Source of the DNA: Bacteriovorax sp. PP10
GTDB lineage: Bacteria; Bdellovibrionota; Bacteriovoracia; Bacteriovoracales; Bacteriovoracaceae
Direction: 5' to 3'
Length of the DNA stretch: 64,000 bases
Assembly (NCBI RefSeq): GCF_035013165.1
Contig: NZ_JAYGJQ010000001.1
Coordinates: forward strand, 1,116,001-1,180,000
In this document: positions 24,909 through 33,300 of the stretch, one piece after another
Numbering within the stretch: position 1 is the stretch's first letter
Layout: the number at the start of each line of letters is the position of its first letter
The notes under the pieces: generated by a model
Database searches by the model: none
Told to the model about the DNA's origin: nothing
What the model saw: the letters and a program-made list of their open reading frames with translations, nothing else
Translations under genes and position numbers: made by a program

Positions 24909-25304
24909 TTATTCTTTTAAAAGATTTTTTGCCAGTCCCTTAACAATCAGCTGAGCTGAAGAAAGGTTGGTTGCTAACGGAACATCGTGAACATCACAAA
25001 TGCGAAGAAGCGAATAGATATCCGGTTCATGAGGGTGCATTCCCAATGGATCACGCATAAAAATCACCGCGTGACATTTTTCAGTTGCTACTAGTGCTGT
25101 AATTTGAGCGTCACCACCAACCGGCCCTGATAAGTAGCGCTTAACTTTTAAACCAGTTTGAGCGACTAGTTTTCCTGTTGTCGAAGTGGCCACAAGTTCG
25201 AACTTTTTAAAAAATTCGATATTATCTTTTACGAAGCTGATCATCTCAGCTTTTTTTCCATCGTGAGCAATAAGAGCAATTGTTTTCTTTTTTGGAAGTG
25301 CCAT
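24909..25304 (-). CDS. mgsA: methylglyoxal synthase
   Basis: A 131-residue enzyme that turns dihydroxyacetone phosphate into methylglyoxal and phosphate, a bypass used under phosphate-starved or sugar-stressed conditions. Motifs: ALIAHDGKK, STTGKL, the catalytic LSGPVGGDAQI (Asp matching E. coli Asp71) and DPLGMHPHEPD (usual PHDPD has D to E here). Start chosen at the ATG at 25304: a longer frame from 25355 would run through a near-consensus promoter. The metN start lies 3 bp downstream, so mgsA heads an unusual mgsA-metNIQ operon. Confidence 0.93.
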   Translation of the reverse strand: MALPKKKTIALIAHDGKKAEMISFVKDNIEFFKKFELVATSTTGKLVAQTGLKVKRYLSGPVGGDAQITALVATEKCHAVIFMRDPLGMHPHEPDIYSLLRICDVHDVPLATNLSSAQLIVKGLAKNLLKE

Positions 25305-25339
25305 GGGAGTATACCTATGAAAGAGTCGCGTTGATGGTA

Positions 25340-25368
25340 TTATATCCGGCCTCATTCATCATGACAAT
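25340..25368 (-). promoter_or_regulatory. sigma-70-type promoter for mgsA-metNIQ
   Basis: On the minus strand TTGTCA (25368-25363) and TATAAT (25345-25340) are separated by exactly 17 bp, one mismatch from consensus. The predicted start is near 25333, about 30 nt before the mgsA ATG at 25304. The short leader leaves no room for a SAM riboswitch. Confidence 0.75.
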
Positions 25369-25402
25369 GATTGGCCCTTAAATTGAAGGATTAAGTCTCA
25401 CT

Positions 25403-25891
25403 ATGGTTATTAAATTTTTCCTTCTTTTTTTCTTAATGTTCCCGGTTGCAAATTCGGCGAACTGGCCTAAGCCGTCTGCGGAGAATTGTGATTTTTACAC
25501 TAAATTAGAAAGTGAGCTTCACTGCAAGGATGAAGGAGTGGACTATCTGTCTAATTATGCCCCATTTTATTGTGAAGCATTTAGTACTAAAAGCAAGGTT
25601 TGGAAAACTCCGATGAAAGAGTGGGCACAAAAGACAGGACTTTGTTTGCAAGAGATGCTTTACGAACACCGAAGTAATCCAGACTTTAATTGTAAAAATC
25701 TTGAGTCCATTGCCTTTAAAACTCACACGGCCTGTTATAATGGGGCCGATTTATGTCAGCTTAAACTTAAAGATATAGCGGAAGTTTTAAAGGTGATTAA
25801 GTTCAAAGACTTTCTTGTCGAATTTCGTTACTCCCATCAGGAAATGATTCGCTTGGGAAGAACCTGTATTGGAAAGTGGATTTCAGAATAA
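25403..25891 (+). CDS. secreted cysteine-rich hypothetical protein
   Basis: A 162-residue protein with signal peptide MVIKFFLLFFLMFPVANSA. The mature part has eight cysteines (for example in AENCDFY, LHCKDEG, FYCEAF, GLCLQE, FNCKN, TACYNG, DLCQLK and RTCIGK), an even number that suggests four disulfides in the periplasm or outside. No family recognised. It is divergent from the mgsA operon. Confidence 0.72.
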   Translation: MVIKFFLLFFLMFPVANSANWPKPSAENCDFYTKLESELHCKDEGVDYLSNYAPFYCEAFSTKSKVWKTPMKEWAQKTGLCLQEMLYEHRSNPDFNCKNLESIAFKTHTACYNGADLCQLKLKDIAEVLKVIKFKDFLVEFRYSHQEMIRLGRTCIGKWISE

Positions 25892-25959
25892 TTGTCACAA
25901 ATTGAGTGCTTTCAACGTATAATTAATTTATCCCATCATGAAACTTTGGAGTTATGAAA

Positions 25960-26286
25960 ATGAAAATTTTAGTATTAATGATTGCTTTAGTCTCAACAAC
26001 TCTTTTTGCTAAAGATGCACCTAATGAATACAAGATGACTGTTACAGAAAAAGGTTTCGAGCCAAGTTCTTTAAAAGTAAAAGCAGGGAAGCCTGTCATT
26101 TTAAAAATCACTCGTAAAACAAATGCAACATGTGCTCGTGAGATCACGGTGCCTTCACAAAAATTGAGAGTGGATTTACCTCTTGATAAGGAAGTGACTG
26201 TGAAGCTTGCCTCTCTTCAAAAAGGAGAAGTTAAATTTGGTTGCGCAATGGATTTAATGATTGGTGGAGTGATGTTCGCCGAATAA
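25960..26286 (+). CDS. cupredoxin-like copper-binding protein
   Basis: A 108-residue exported protein (signal MKILVLMIALVSTTLFA) with a single cupredoxin domain. It has KGFEPSSLKVKAGKPV, TCAREITVP and GEVKFGCAMDLMIGG, the pattern of small cupredoxin_1/plastocyanin-like proteins linked with heavy-metal handling. The two Cys and nearby Met residues are likely metal ligands. The start is placed at 25960 because the GGAG (25948-25951) is only 2 nt from an ATG at 25954 but 8 nt from this one. A TATAAT at 25918-25923 may be its -10 element. Confidence 0.8.
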   Translation: MKILVLMIALVSTTLFAKDAPNEYKMTVTEKGFEPSSLKVKAGKPVILKITRKTNATCAREITVPSQKLRVDLPLDKEVTVKLASLQKGEVKFGCAMDLMIGGVMFAE

Positions 26287-26293
26287 AAGTCTC

Positions 26294-26326
26294 ATCCGAG
26301 CAATTAGGTAACCTTTTTGCTCGGAT
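26294..26326 (+). terminator. hairpin after the cupredoxin gene, possible weak terminator
   Basis: ATCCGAGCAA and TTGCTCGGAT form a perfect 10-bp stem with a 13-nt loop, starting 8 bp after the stop codon. What follows is TAAATTCTCTC, a poor U-tract, so it may instead protect the transcript's 3' end. Confidence 0.5.
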
Positions 26327-26413
26327 TAAATTCTCTCTTCTGACTTCCAAAAAGGCTTACCTGGCCGGCAATAAATTGTCTTTATGTAAAATTATGTTTA
26401 AGGAGAGATCTTC

Positions 26414-26620
26414 TTGCTTGATCACGGGAATGTTTTATCAGGGGCCGAGATCATGGAAATGGCAGAAGGTCATAGTAAGATTTATCAAAATGCAGAACTG
26501 GTTAACGTCTTAAAAAAGATCGACCGCGAGTCTTATATTTCATTTCGCCTTGATCATCTTTTTGGAATTTCCATCAAGGACGTAAAAGAAATCATCAATT
26601 ATACTGATGACGATTATTGA
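26414..26620 (+). CDS. CheW-like protein, N-terminal part
   Basis: A 68-residue ORF starting at TTG with AGGAGAG (26401-26407) placed 6-7 nt upstream. The second half, YISFRLDHLFGISIKDVKEI, matches the first beta-strands of a CheW domain; the first 35 residues are not CheW. It stops with INYTDDDY. The following ORF, overlapping by 14 bp in the +1 frame, continues the CheW fold. Together they lack the middle piece containing NLRG. It may be half of a broken gene or a real two-part adaptor. Confidence 0.6.
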   Translation: MLDHGNVLSGAEIMEMAEGHSKIYQNAELVNVLKKIDRESYISFRLDHLFGISIKDVKEIINYTDDDY

Positions 26621-26927
26621 TACTAGAAATCTTTATCAAATGACAGGGGCCGGAACAACAGAGAGAACCAGCGATACAAAAGTTTTAATTTTCGAAAAAG
26701 AAGGTGAACGTTTTGGATTAGTGGTCGATGCACTGGAAAGTATTTTAACCATTGATCAGGATAAAAAATTTAAAGTGCCTACACTTGTCACTCAGAAAGT
26801 TCAAAGCCAGTTTCAAAATGATATTAAAGAAATCATCTCTGTTGCTGTCGGAGAAAAAGAAAGTGCACTGATTATTTTAAACATCGAATCAGTTTCAGAG
26901 AGAATCAGGTCAGCTAAGGCCGCTTAG
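26607..26927 (+). CDS. CheW-like protein, C-terminal part
   Basis: A 106-residue ORF. MTIIDTRNLYQMTG resembles the strand after NLRG in CheW (usually PVIDLRKRFG), and VLIFEKEGERFGLVVDALESIL is the conserved second half (GLLVDxVxEV). The ATG lies inside the preceding CheW-like ORF, so translation may be coupled or, if a frameshift occurred, this is a fragment. CheW links chemoreceptors to the CheA kinase; no che gene lies near. Start uncertain. Confidence 0.6.
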   Translation: MTIIDTRNLYQMTGAGTTERTSDTKVLIFEKEGERFGLVVDALESILTIDQDKKFKVPTLVTQKVQSQFQNDIKEIISVAVGEKESALIILNIESVSERIRSAKAA

Positions 26928-26967
26928 ATTGATTTACACATAAATACATTATTGGTATGAAGCTCTC

Positions 26968-27549
26968 ATGCCTAAGATTAGTTATTCGCTGGCGATTGCC
27001 TTTGCGATTCACATTCTCATTCTCGCTGGATCAACTTTTTTAATTGATAAGGCACCCTTGCCATTTTTAATTGACCCAAAAAGTTTGATTAATGTTCAGT
27101 TGGGAGATGGAAATGGACGTCAGGGAAGAAAGACTCATTTTATTCCAACTCAATTTCATTCGGGTAAAAGTTCTGAGGCCCAAACGGGAGCAGCGGCGAA
27201 TGAAAATGCAGTTTCAGAAATGAAAGCTGCGTCAGAGAACGGGAGTGGGACGGGAGTTGGGTCAGGATCTGGAAATGGCAGTTCTAGTTATGATTTCAAT
27301 GCCTCTGCTGTAAGTTACAAAGACCCAACTTATCCACGACTTGCCATTAAGCGTGAGTTGCAGGGAAGTGTTAAGGTGAGAGTGAGTGTCTCTCCTGAAG
27401 GAAGGCCTTCTAACATTGAGATTTTAAAAAGCAGCGGACATGATCTGCTTGATAGAGCGGCCATCGATGCCATTTCTGATTGGAAATTTCTTCCAAGGTC
27501 AGCTCCATATTTCGTCGAAAAAAATATCACCTTCCAACTTAAAAATTAA
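26968..27549 (+). CDS. TonB-family energy-transducing protein
   Basis: A 193-residue protein with one N-terminal membrane helix (about 7-25), a flexible Gly/Ser/Ala-rich middle (GSGTGVGSGSGNGSSSYD near 90-108) and a C-terminal TonB domain: YPRLAIKRELQGSVKVRVSV, GRPSNIEILKSSGHDLLDRA and AIDAISDWKFLP. It would couple inner-membrane proton flow to outer-membrane receptors. The linker is short and lacks the Pro-Lys/Glu repeats of classical TonB. No ExbB/ExbD or receptor gene is near. Confidence 0.88.
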   Translation: MPKISYSLAIAFAIHILILAGSTFLIDKAPLPFLIDPKSLINVQLGDGNGRQGRKTHFIPTQFHSGKSSEAQTGAAANENAVSEMKAASENGSGTGVGSGSGNGSSSYDFNASAVSYKDPTYPRLAIKRELQGSVKVRVSVSPEGRPSNIEILKSSGHDLLDRAAIDAISDWKFLPRSAPYFVEKNITFQLKN

Positions 27550-27679
27550 TTATTATTTTCACCGCGTCGTACAGTGAGAATGACTTTTTCTAACAGTCAG
27601 AACTTAATAGAATTTTTATTAGACAAAAGGTCTCGCTATAGAGATATTGGCCCCATCAAAAATCCAAGGGAGGCCACCA

Positions 27680-28360
27680 ATGTTTAAAGTTCTTTTCATT
27701 GCGACTTTACTACTATCAAACGTATCAGTTCACTCTCAGGAAGTTGATCAATCTTTAGTTATTGCAAGTGTGAAAGTCACACGTATTAAACCTCAACCTC
27801 TTATTGAAATGCCTGCGATTCCAGGAAACCCAATTGATGAAGTGGCGATGTACATTGATAGTTTAATTGCGATCGGTAAAAAAATCTGGCCTATCATTGA
27901 TGCTGGAAGACCAGTTATCAATACAACAGGTATCGCTCCATCAATAAGTGTTCTGCCTTTTATCGAAGGGACAGATCCAAAAACTGCATACTATGAAATG
28001 GCCAACTGGTCAGACCCGAAGATTGCAAGTTACCACGTGTCTTATAAAAACGGTTTTGGAAAAGAAGTTGTTGGTTTTGACTACACAGTTTATTTCCAAC
28101 ACAGCGGGGACTTAAACGGTAAAGGTAAATACATTACGAATTTAAAAGTTCAGGCCACTCAAGTTTATGCGGCCTGGGGATTTAACTTCGATGCTAAATC
28201 TGAATTAACTGGTATTGCGAACACTGGATCTAAAGATCAACCAGTTGCTTCTGCGACTATTGAAATCTCTTACAAAGTAAGAGGGCTGGTTAATGAAATG
28301 AGAAACGCTCAGACCGTTTATGTAAAAGGTAATGGCGACATCAGATCGTTAACGAAGTAA
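27680..28360 (+). CDS. secreted hypothetical protein
   Basis: A 226-residue protein with signal MFKVLFIATLLLSNVSVHSQ. The mature part has MPAIPGNPIDEVAMYIDSL near residue 45 and a C-terminal half predicted as beta strands (YITNLKVQATQVYAAWGFNF). It lacks cysteine. I do not recognise a family. The start at 27680 follows AAGGGAGG (27666-27673) by 6 nt; an upstream in-frame start at 27647 would place the SD inside the gene. A terminator follows. Confidence 0.75.
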   Translation: MFKVLFIATLLLSNVSVHSQEVDQSLVIASVKVTRIKPQPLIEMPAIPGNPIDEVAMYIDSLIAIGKKIWPIIDAGRPVINTTGIAPSISVLPFIEGTDPKTAYYEMANWSDPKIASYHVSYKNGFGKEVVGFDYTVYFQHSGDLNGKGKYITNLKVQATQVYAAWGFNFDAKSELTGIANTGSKDQPVASATIEISYKVRGLVNEMRNAQTVYVKGNGDIRSLTK

Positions 28361-28376
28361 TTGAATTTTTTTATCT

Positions 28377-28402
28377 AAGGCGGGATTATTCCCGCCTTTT
28401 TT
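28377..28402 (+). terminator. Rho-independent terminator
   Basis: AAGGCGGGA and TCCCGCCTT form a 9-bp stem with a TTAT loop, running into six T residues. It lies 17 bp after the secreted protein gene and just before the SDR gene. Confidence 0.93.
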
Positions 28403-28414
28403 ATTGTAGGGATC

Positions 28415-29224
28415 ATGAAGAATTTTGCTGGCAAGAAGATACTTATCACCGGGGCTGCTTCAGGAATTGGAAAATTAATGGCCGAAAAACTTGCAAGTCG
28501 AATGGCCACGGTGATTATCGTGGACATTAACCTGGAAGCCGCCACAGCTTTAGCAAACAATATCAAAAATACAGGCGGAAGAGCGCACGCTGTCTACGCT
28601 GATCTTAGTAAAATTGATTCCATCAAAAAATGCAGAAACGAAGTTCGTGATTTAGGAATCAACATTGATATCTTAATCAACAACGCCGGAGTGGTGTTTG
28701 GTGGTGAGTTTGAAAAACAGCCATTAGAAAAACATTTACTCACTTATAAAATCAATGTTGATGGAATGGTCGCGATGACTCATTTATTCTTTGATGATCT
28801 AAGGAAAAGCAAAGACTCAAATATCGTTAATATCGCCAGTGCATCCGGGTATATTGGTCTTCCATATGGAACCTCATACGCTTCTTCGAAATGGGCAGTG
28901 ATCGGTTTCTCGGAGTCTCTTAGACTAGAACTCATTGAACGTGACATTACTAATATGCACGTAACGACAGTTTGTCCTAGTTATATCAATACAGGAATGT
29001 TCTCCGGCGTAAAAGCTCCACTATTTCTGCCATGGTTAAAACCGGAAACCATCGTTGAAAAAATAATTCACGGGATTGAGAAAGACTGTGCATTTATCAG
29101 AGAACCTTTCATGGTAAAATGGGTAGACCTGTTTAAAGGACTACTACCACTAAGATTATTTACAGCTATTAATAAATTCCTGGGCGTCTCAACAAGTATG
29201 ACGAACTGGAAAGGGAGATTATAG
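28415..29224 (+). CDS. short-chain dehydrogenase/reductase
   Basis: A 269-residue classical SDR with cofactor motif TGAASGIG (14-21), NNAG, catalytic Ser in NIASASGYIG and YASSK (YxxxK). After the Rossmann core it has a hydrophobic tail (FLPWLKPETIVEKI, VDLFKGLLPLRLF), as in RDH/DHRS-type enzymes that act on retinol-like or lipid substrates at membranes. The D in IIVDI after beta-2 favours NAD(H). The tldD gene starts 3 bp after the stop, so it heads an SDR-tldD-tldE-kinase operon. Confidence 0.9.
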   Translation: MKNFAGKKILITGAASGIGKLMAEKLASRMATVIIVDINLEAATALANNIKNTGGRAHAVYADLSKIDSIKKCRNEVRDLGINIDILINNAGVVFGGEFEKQPLEKHLLTYKINVDGMVAMTHLFFDDLRKSKDSNIVNIASASGYIGLPYGTSYASSKWAVIGFSESLRLELIERDITNMHVTTVCPSYINTGMFSGVKAPLFLPWLKPETIVEKIIHGIEKDCAFIREPFMVKWVDLFKGLLPLRLFTAINKFLGVSTSMTNWKGRL

Positions 29225-29227
29225 ACA

Positions 29228-30658
29228 ATGAACTTAAAAGAAATTTTAAACTCACTAACGGATTTGAAAGCAGAGTACATTTCACTTCGTGAAGTAAAAA
29301 GCAGATCGCTTTCAATGAACGTAAGAAATGAAGTCTTCGAAGGACTAAGTACTTCAGAAGATCATGGGCTCATGATTGAAGTGATGATGAATGGCCAGTT
29401 CGCTTACGGCGCGACTAATTCATTCGAACCAAGTGAAGTTAAAAAATGTGCAGAAAAAGCAAAAGCAGCAGCTATCGAAGCAAGCCGCTTTAGCCTTTCA
29501 AAATTCTCTCTTGATGAGAGACCAATGACTGTGGGTGAATATAAGAGTCCAGGAGAAATCGGAATCGATGGATTCAATCCCAAAGAGGCCACTGAGCTTC
29601 TAATGAATTTATCAACAGCAATGAAAGTGCACGATCACGTCATCAGCAGAGTCGCTCAAATGGCCTTGACTGAAATGGATACACATTTTGTTGCAAGTAA
29701 CGGTTCTGATATTAAACAAAGCATTCACCGCTCAGGAATTTCAATCAGCGCAGTAGCATCAAGCGAGCTTGGAAATCAAAGAAGAAGTTATGGTGACGAC
29801 CAAAGTACACAGTTTGGTTTAGAAAAATTTAACAGCGCTAAACTTATTGCACAGGCAACTCGTATTGCTAATGAGGCAATGGAATTGTTAAATGCTGAAG
29901 AATGCCCAACAGAAACAATGGATCTATTATTAGCTCCAGATCAACTTTACTTACAGATCCACGAAAGTATCGGCCACCCTTTAGAGCTTGACCGTATTTT
30001 AGGTGACGAAAGAAATTACGCTGGATGGAGTTTCGTTAAACCTCAGGATTTTGGAAATCTAAAATATGGATCTCCATTAATGAACGTAACATTCGATCCA
30101 ACTGTTGTTGGGCAATTCGCAAGTTACTTCGCTGACGATATCGGAAATAAAGCGACAAAAGAATTCTTGATTAAAGACGGAGTTCTTTTAAGAGGACTAG
30201 GAAGTCTTGAATCACAAAAAAGATTAAACCTTCCAGGTGTTGCTAGTCAGAGAGCAACGTCGTGGAATAGAGCTCCTATCGATCGTATGGCCAACGTAAA
30301 TCTTGAACCGGGATCGTCGACATTAGAAGACATGATCAAGTCAGTGAAGCGTGGAATTTTCATGCAAACAAACAGATCATGGTCAATTGATGACTACAGA
30401 AATAAATTCCAGTTTGGTTGTGAGTACGGACGTCTGATCGAAGATGGAAAACTAACTAAGCTTGTAAAAAATCCAAATTACCGTGGAGTCACAGCTCCAT
30501 TCTGGAATCAGTTAAAAATGGTTGGAGATAAATCAACTTTCGAAGTTGGTGGTCTTGGTAACTGCGGAAAAGGGGAGCCAAACCAGGTTATCTTCGTAGG
30601 ACATGCAAGTCCGGTATGTCTATTCTCAAACATTGAAGTATTCGGAGGGGGGAAATAA
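29228..30658 (+). CDS. tldD: TldD metalloprotease subunit
   Basis: A 476-residue TldD/PmbA-family protein with the zinc motif HESIGH (245-250, HExxxH), preceded by LLLAPDQLYLQIHE and followed by GHPLELDRILGDERNYAG. The C-terminus GGLGNCGKGEPNQVIFVGHASP is also typical. TldD with TldE forms a heterodimeric protease that degrades unfolded peptides and, in some species, removes leader peptides from microcin B17 and other natural products. The partner TldE is the next gene. Confidence 0.94.
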   Translation: MNLKEILNSLTDLKAEYISLREVKSRSLSMNVRNEVFEGLSTSEDHGLMIEVMMNGQFAYGATNSFEPSEVKKCAEKAKAAAIEASRFSLSKFSLDERPMTVGEYKSPGEIGIDGFNPKEATELLMNLSTAMKVHDHVISRVAQMALTEMDTHFVASNGSDIKQSIHRSGISISAVASSELGNQRRSYGDDQSTQFGLEKFNSAKLIAQATRIANEAMELLNAEECPTETMDLLLAPDQLYLQIHESIGHPLELDRILGDERNYAGWSFVKPQDFGNLKYGSPLMNVTFDPTVVGQFASYFADDIGNKATKEFLIKDGVLLRGLGSLESQKRLNLPGVASQRATSWNRAPIDRMANVNLEPGSSTLEDMIKSVKRGIFMQTNRSWSIDDYRNKFQFGCEYGRLIEDGKLTKLVKNPNYRGVTAPFWNQLKMVGDKSTFEVGGLGNCGKGEPNQVIFVGHASPVCLFSNIEVFGGGK

Positions 30659-31989
30659 TGAAAGCACTAGAATCCTCATATTTAGAAATTTTCGCTAAAA
30701 AAGTATTCGCTGAACTAGCTTCAGACGAACAACTAACACTAAACTTCTCTGCTGAAGAAACTCTTTTTTCAAGACTTTCAAAAGCAAAAGTTCGTCAGGT
30801 GACAAACCTTAACCAGGCCTTCATTGATTTTAACTTCATTAAAGGAAATAAAGTTCTAAGTTTCAATATGCCATTTATGGCCAATGAACTGGACTTCACA
30901 TTAGCACTTAAAAAACTTAATCAGTCGCGCGAGTGGATTGCAGTTCTTCCTGAAGATCCATATTTAGTTCGCCCGAAATTCTATGGTGTAACAAAAGATG
31001 AAAATCTAAGCACACTTCCAAAAAATGAAGAGATGATGTCTCAGGTTTTAGATATCGCTGGTAATGTTGACCTTGCAGGAGTTTTCTCATGCGGTGACGT
31101 GGTCCGTGCGACAATCAACTCTGAAGGACAATTCCACTGGTTTAAGACGAGAAACTTCTATCTTGATTACTCACTTTATAACGACAAACAAAAAGCAGTA
31201 AAATCGTTATACGCTGGTAGCGAGTGGAACTCTGATGAATTAAGAAGAAACATCAAAGATGCTGAGTACAAACTTTCTCTGATGAATATCGAATCTAAAA
31301 AAGTCCCTCGTGGTGAGTACAGAGTTTATCTGGCACCTTCTGCTGTTAGTGAACTTTTAGGAACACTTTCTTGGGGAGGAGTTTCAATGGCCGCCCACAA
31401 ACAAGGGAATGGGTCATTAAAAGATCTTTGGGAAAAGAAAAAAGTCATGTCTCCGAAGTTTTCATTAAAAGAAGATTTCTCTCTGGGATTATCACCACGT
31501 TTTAACGACGCCGGTGAAGTGGCCCCTGCTGAACTTGATTTAATCAAAGGCGGCGAGTACATAAATTTCTTAGTTTCAACAAGAACAGCAAACGAATACA
31601 AAGTTGAATCAAACTTTGCAACAGACTGGGAGTCGATGAGATCTCCAGTTATTGCTACAGGTGATTTAGACCGCAAAGACATCTACAAAGCAATCGGAAC
31701 GGGTCTTTATATTTCTGATCTTCACTACCTGAACTGGTCAGATAGAGAGACCGCTCGTATCACTGGTATGACTAGATACGCGTGTTTCTGGGTTGAAAAT
31801 GGAGAGATCGTAGCTCCGATTGAAGACCTTCGTTTTGATGAAAGTTATTATTCGATTTTCGGAGACGCTCTAGAGCAAGTGACAAACTTTGCAGAAACAA
31901 GTCCTGCTACAGGATCTTATTTCCAAAGAGATGTTGGTGGTTCAAAAGCTCCGGGACTTCTGCTTTCTCAGTTTAAGTTTACGTTATAA
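30658..31989 (+). CDS. tldE: TldE/PmbA subunit
   Basis: A 443-residue partner of TldD. It shares the fold but has no HExxxH, as expected for TldE. In the equivalent place it reads VSELLGTLSWGGVSMAAHKQ, typical of PmbA. The ATG overlaps the tldD stop (TAATG), implying coupled translation and equal amounts. The start has poor identity to other PmbA N-termini that I can recall, so details of the first domain are uncertain. Confidence 0.9.
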   Translation: MKALESSYLEIFAKKVFAELASDEQLTLNFSAEETLFSRLSKAKVRQVTNLNQAFIDFNFIKGNKVLSFNMPFMANELDFTLALKKLNQSREWIAVLPEDPYLVRPKFYGVTKDENLSTLPKNEEMMSQVLDIAGNVDLAGVFSCGDVVRATINSEGQFHWFKTRNFYLDYSLYNDKQKAVKSLYAGSEWNSDELRRNIKDAEYKLSLMNIESKKVPRGEYRVYLAPSAVSELLGTLSWGGVSMAAHKQGNGSLKDLWEKKKVMSPKFSLKEDFSLGLSPRFNDAGEVAPAELDLIKGGEYINFLVSTRTANEYKVESNFATDWESMRSPVIATGDLDRKDIYKAIGTGLYISDLHYLNWSDRETARITGMTRYACFWVENGEIVAPIEDLRFDESYYSIFGDALEQVTNFAETSPATGSYFQRDVGGSKAPGLLLSQFKFTL

Positions 31990-31998
31990 AGGGCGCAG

Positions 31999-33297
31999 TT
32001 GAAGAATAGTGTTTTAACAAACTATTTAAAGATCTACCGCTTTATCGCGAGTAATCGACTAGCAAAGAAGGATCTTCCTGAAAGGTACATGCACGCTCAT
32101 TTGGTGTCGGTTCTTTCTACAGGTCTTTTAATGTGGGCCTATGCTTTTGTAGCTTGTGAGACGATGACTTCACCGATTCCAGGAATTGTAGGGATTGCAG
32201 CGAGCACTGTGCATTTGTTGTCGCCACTTCTGTATAGAAGAAGTAACAACTACTTTTTATTTTCCAATATCTTTATTGCAACTGGATTGATTCATCAGTC
32301 CACTTTTGCTTTTTACACAGGTGGATTCGACAGCAATATTTTAATCTGGCTGGGAATTCTTCCAATGATTTCCGGAGTTATTGCTGGACGCAAAGGCGCA
32401 CTTCTTTGGGCCTTCATTACGGCCAGCACCGTGCTTGGTTTTTTAATGTTAAAGTTAAGCGGGTTTCATTTTCCGTTTGCTATTAGTGAGTCCGGGCAAG
32501 TGGTCTCTCAGGGACTCATTCTTTTTGGATGGATTTTCCTCTCAACTGTCATTATCTGGGTACACGTTTTATTAGTTGAACAAAATTCAACTAAACTTGA
32601 AGACTCGCGCCAGAGAACTCAAAACTTGATCAACGTTTTAAGCCACGACATCTCAACACCTCTGACTGTTATCTCAGTTAAGTTAAATCATTTAATTAAA
32701 ACTCCACTTAGTGAATTGCAATTGAACTCGGTGGCCAGAGCTTACAAGGCGACAGAGAGAGTAATTCAGATTACCGAGAGTATTAAAGAGCTGCGCTTAA
32801 CTGAGCTTGGTAAAAAAGAAATCACTTATGGTGAAATTGATTTAAGAGAAATGATTTTAGAATTAAAAGAAATATTTGCAGATAGACTCGACCAAAAGAA
32901 CATCCGTTTTAACTGGTCAGTTTCAAGCGAAGTGTACTCGTTTATTTCCAGCAGAAGTTTGATCTTGAATCAGATCCTGGGAAATCTTTTATCAAACGCC
33001 ATTAAATTCTCAACGGCAGGAAGTGAGATCAGGCTGCGCATTTCAAAGCTTGATCATGGAATTCAATTTCTACTGGAAGATAGTGGACTTGGGATTCCAA
33101 AAGATATGCGCGAGAATATTTTTGAAGCGAACCTTTCAAGATCTTGTATCGGAACAAATGGTGAAGTAGGGACAGGCTTTGGTCTTCCAATTGTTAAAGG
33201 CTGCGTGGACAGGCTTAATGGGAAGATTACTTTCGAAACTAAAACTTCTCATGAAGGCCCGCCAGGCACGCGATTTAAACTCTTTTTTCCAACCTAA
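31999..33297 (+). CDS. membrane sensor histidine kinase
   Basis: A 432-residue kinase. Residues about 30-190 contain six to seven hydrophobic helices with short loops, so the sensor domain is in the membrane. A HisKA box follows with His216 in LSHDISTPL, then HATPase motifs: N box NLLSNAIKFS, G1 EDSGLGIP and G2 GTGFGLPIV. It starts at TTG, 5 nt after AAAGGG. No response regulator is near; it lies 9 bp after tldE. The signal is unknown. Confidence 0.9.
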   Translation: MKNSVLTNYLKIYRFIASNRLAKKDLPERYMHAHLVSVLSTGLLMWAYAFVACETMTSPIPGIVGIAASTVHLLSPLLYRRSNNYFLFSNIFIATGLIHQSTFAFYTGGFDSNILIWLGILPMISGVIAGRKGALLWAFITASTVLGFLMLKLSGFHFPFAISESGQVVSQGLILFGWIFLSTVIIWVHVLLVEQNSTKLEDSRQRTQNLINVLSHDISTPLTVISVKLNHLIKTPLSELQLNSVARAYKATERVIQITESIKELRLTELGKKEITYGEIDLREMILELKEIFADRLDQKNIRFNWSVSSEVYSFISSRSLILNQILGNLLSNAIKFSTAGSEIRLRISKLDHGIQFLLEDSGLGIPKDMRENIFEANLSRSCIGTNGEVGTGFGLPIVKGCVDRLNGKITFETKTSHEGPPGTRFKLFFPT

Positions 33298-33300
33298 ATT

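Noticed and set aside
25305-25402. SAM riboswitch or T-box upstream of the mgsA-met operon
   Set aside because: The predicted promoter leaves only about 30 nt of leader, too short for any known SAM riboswitch.
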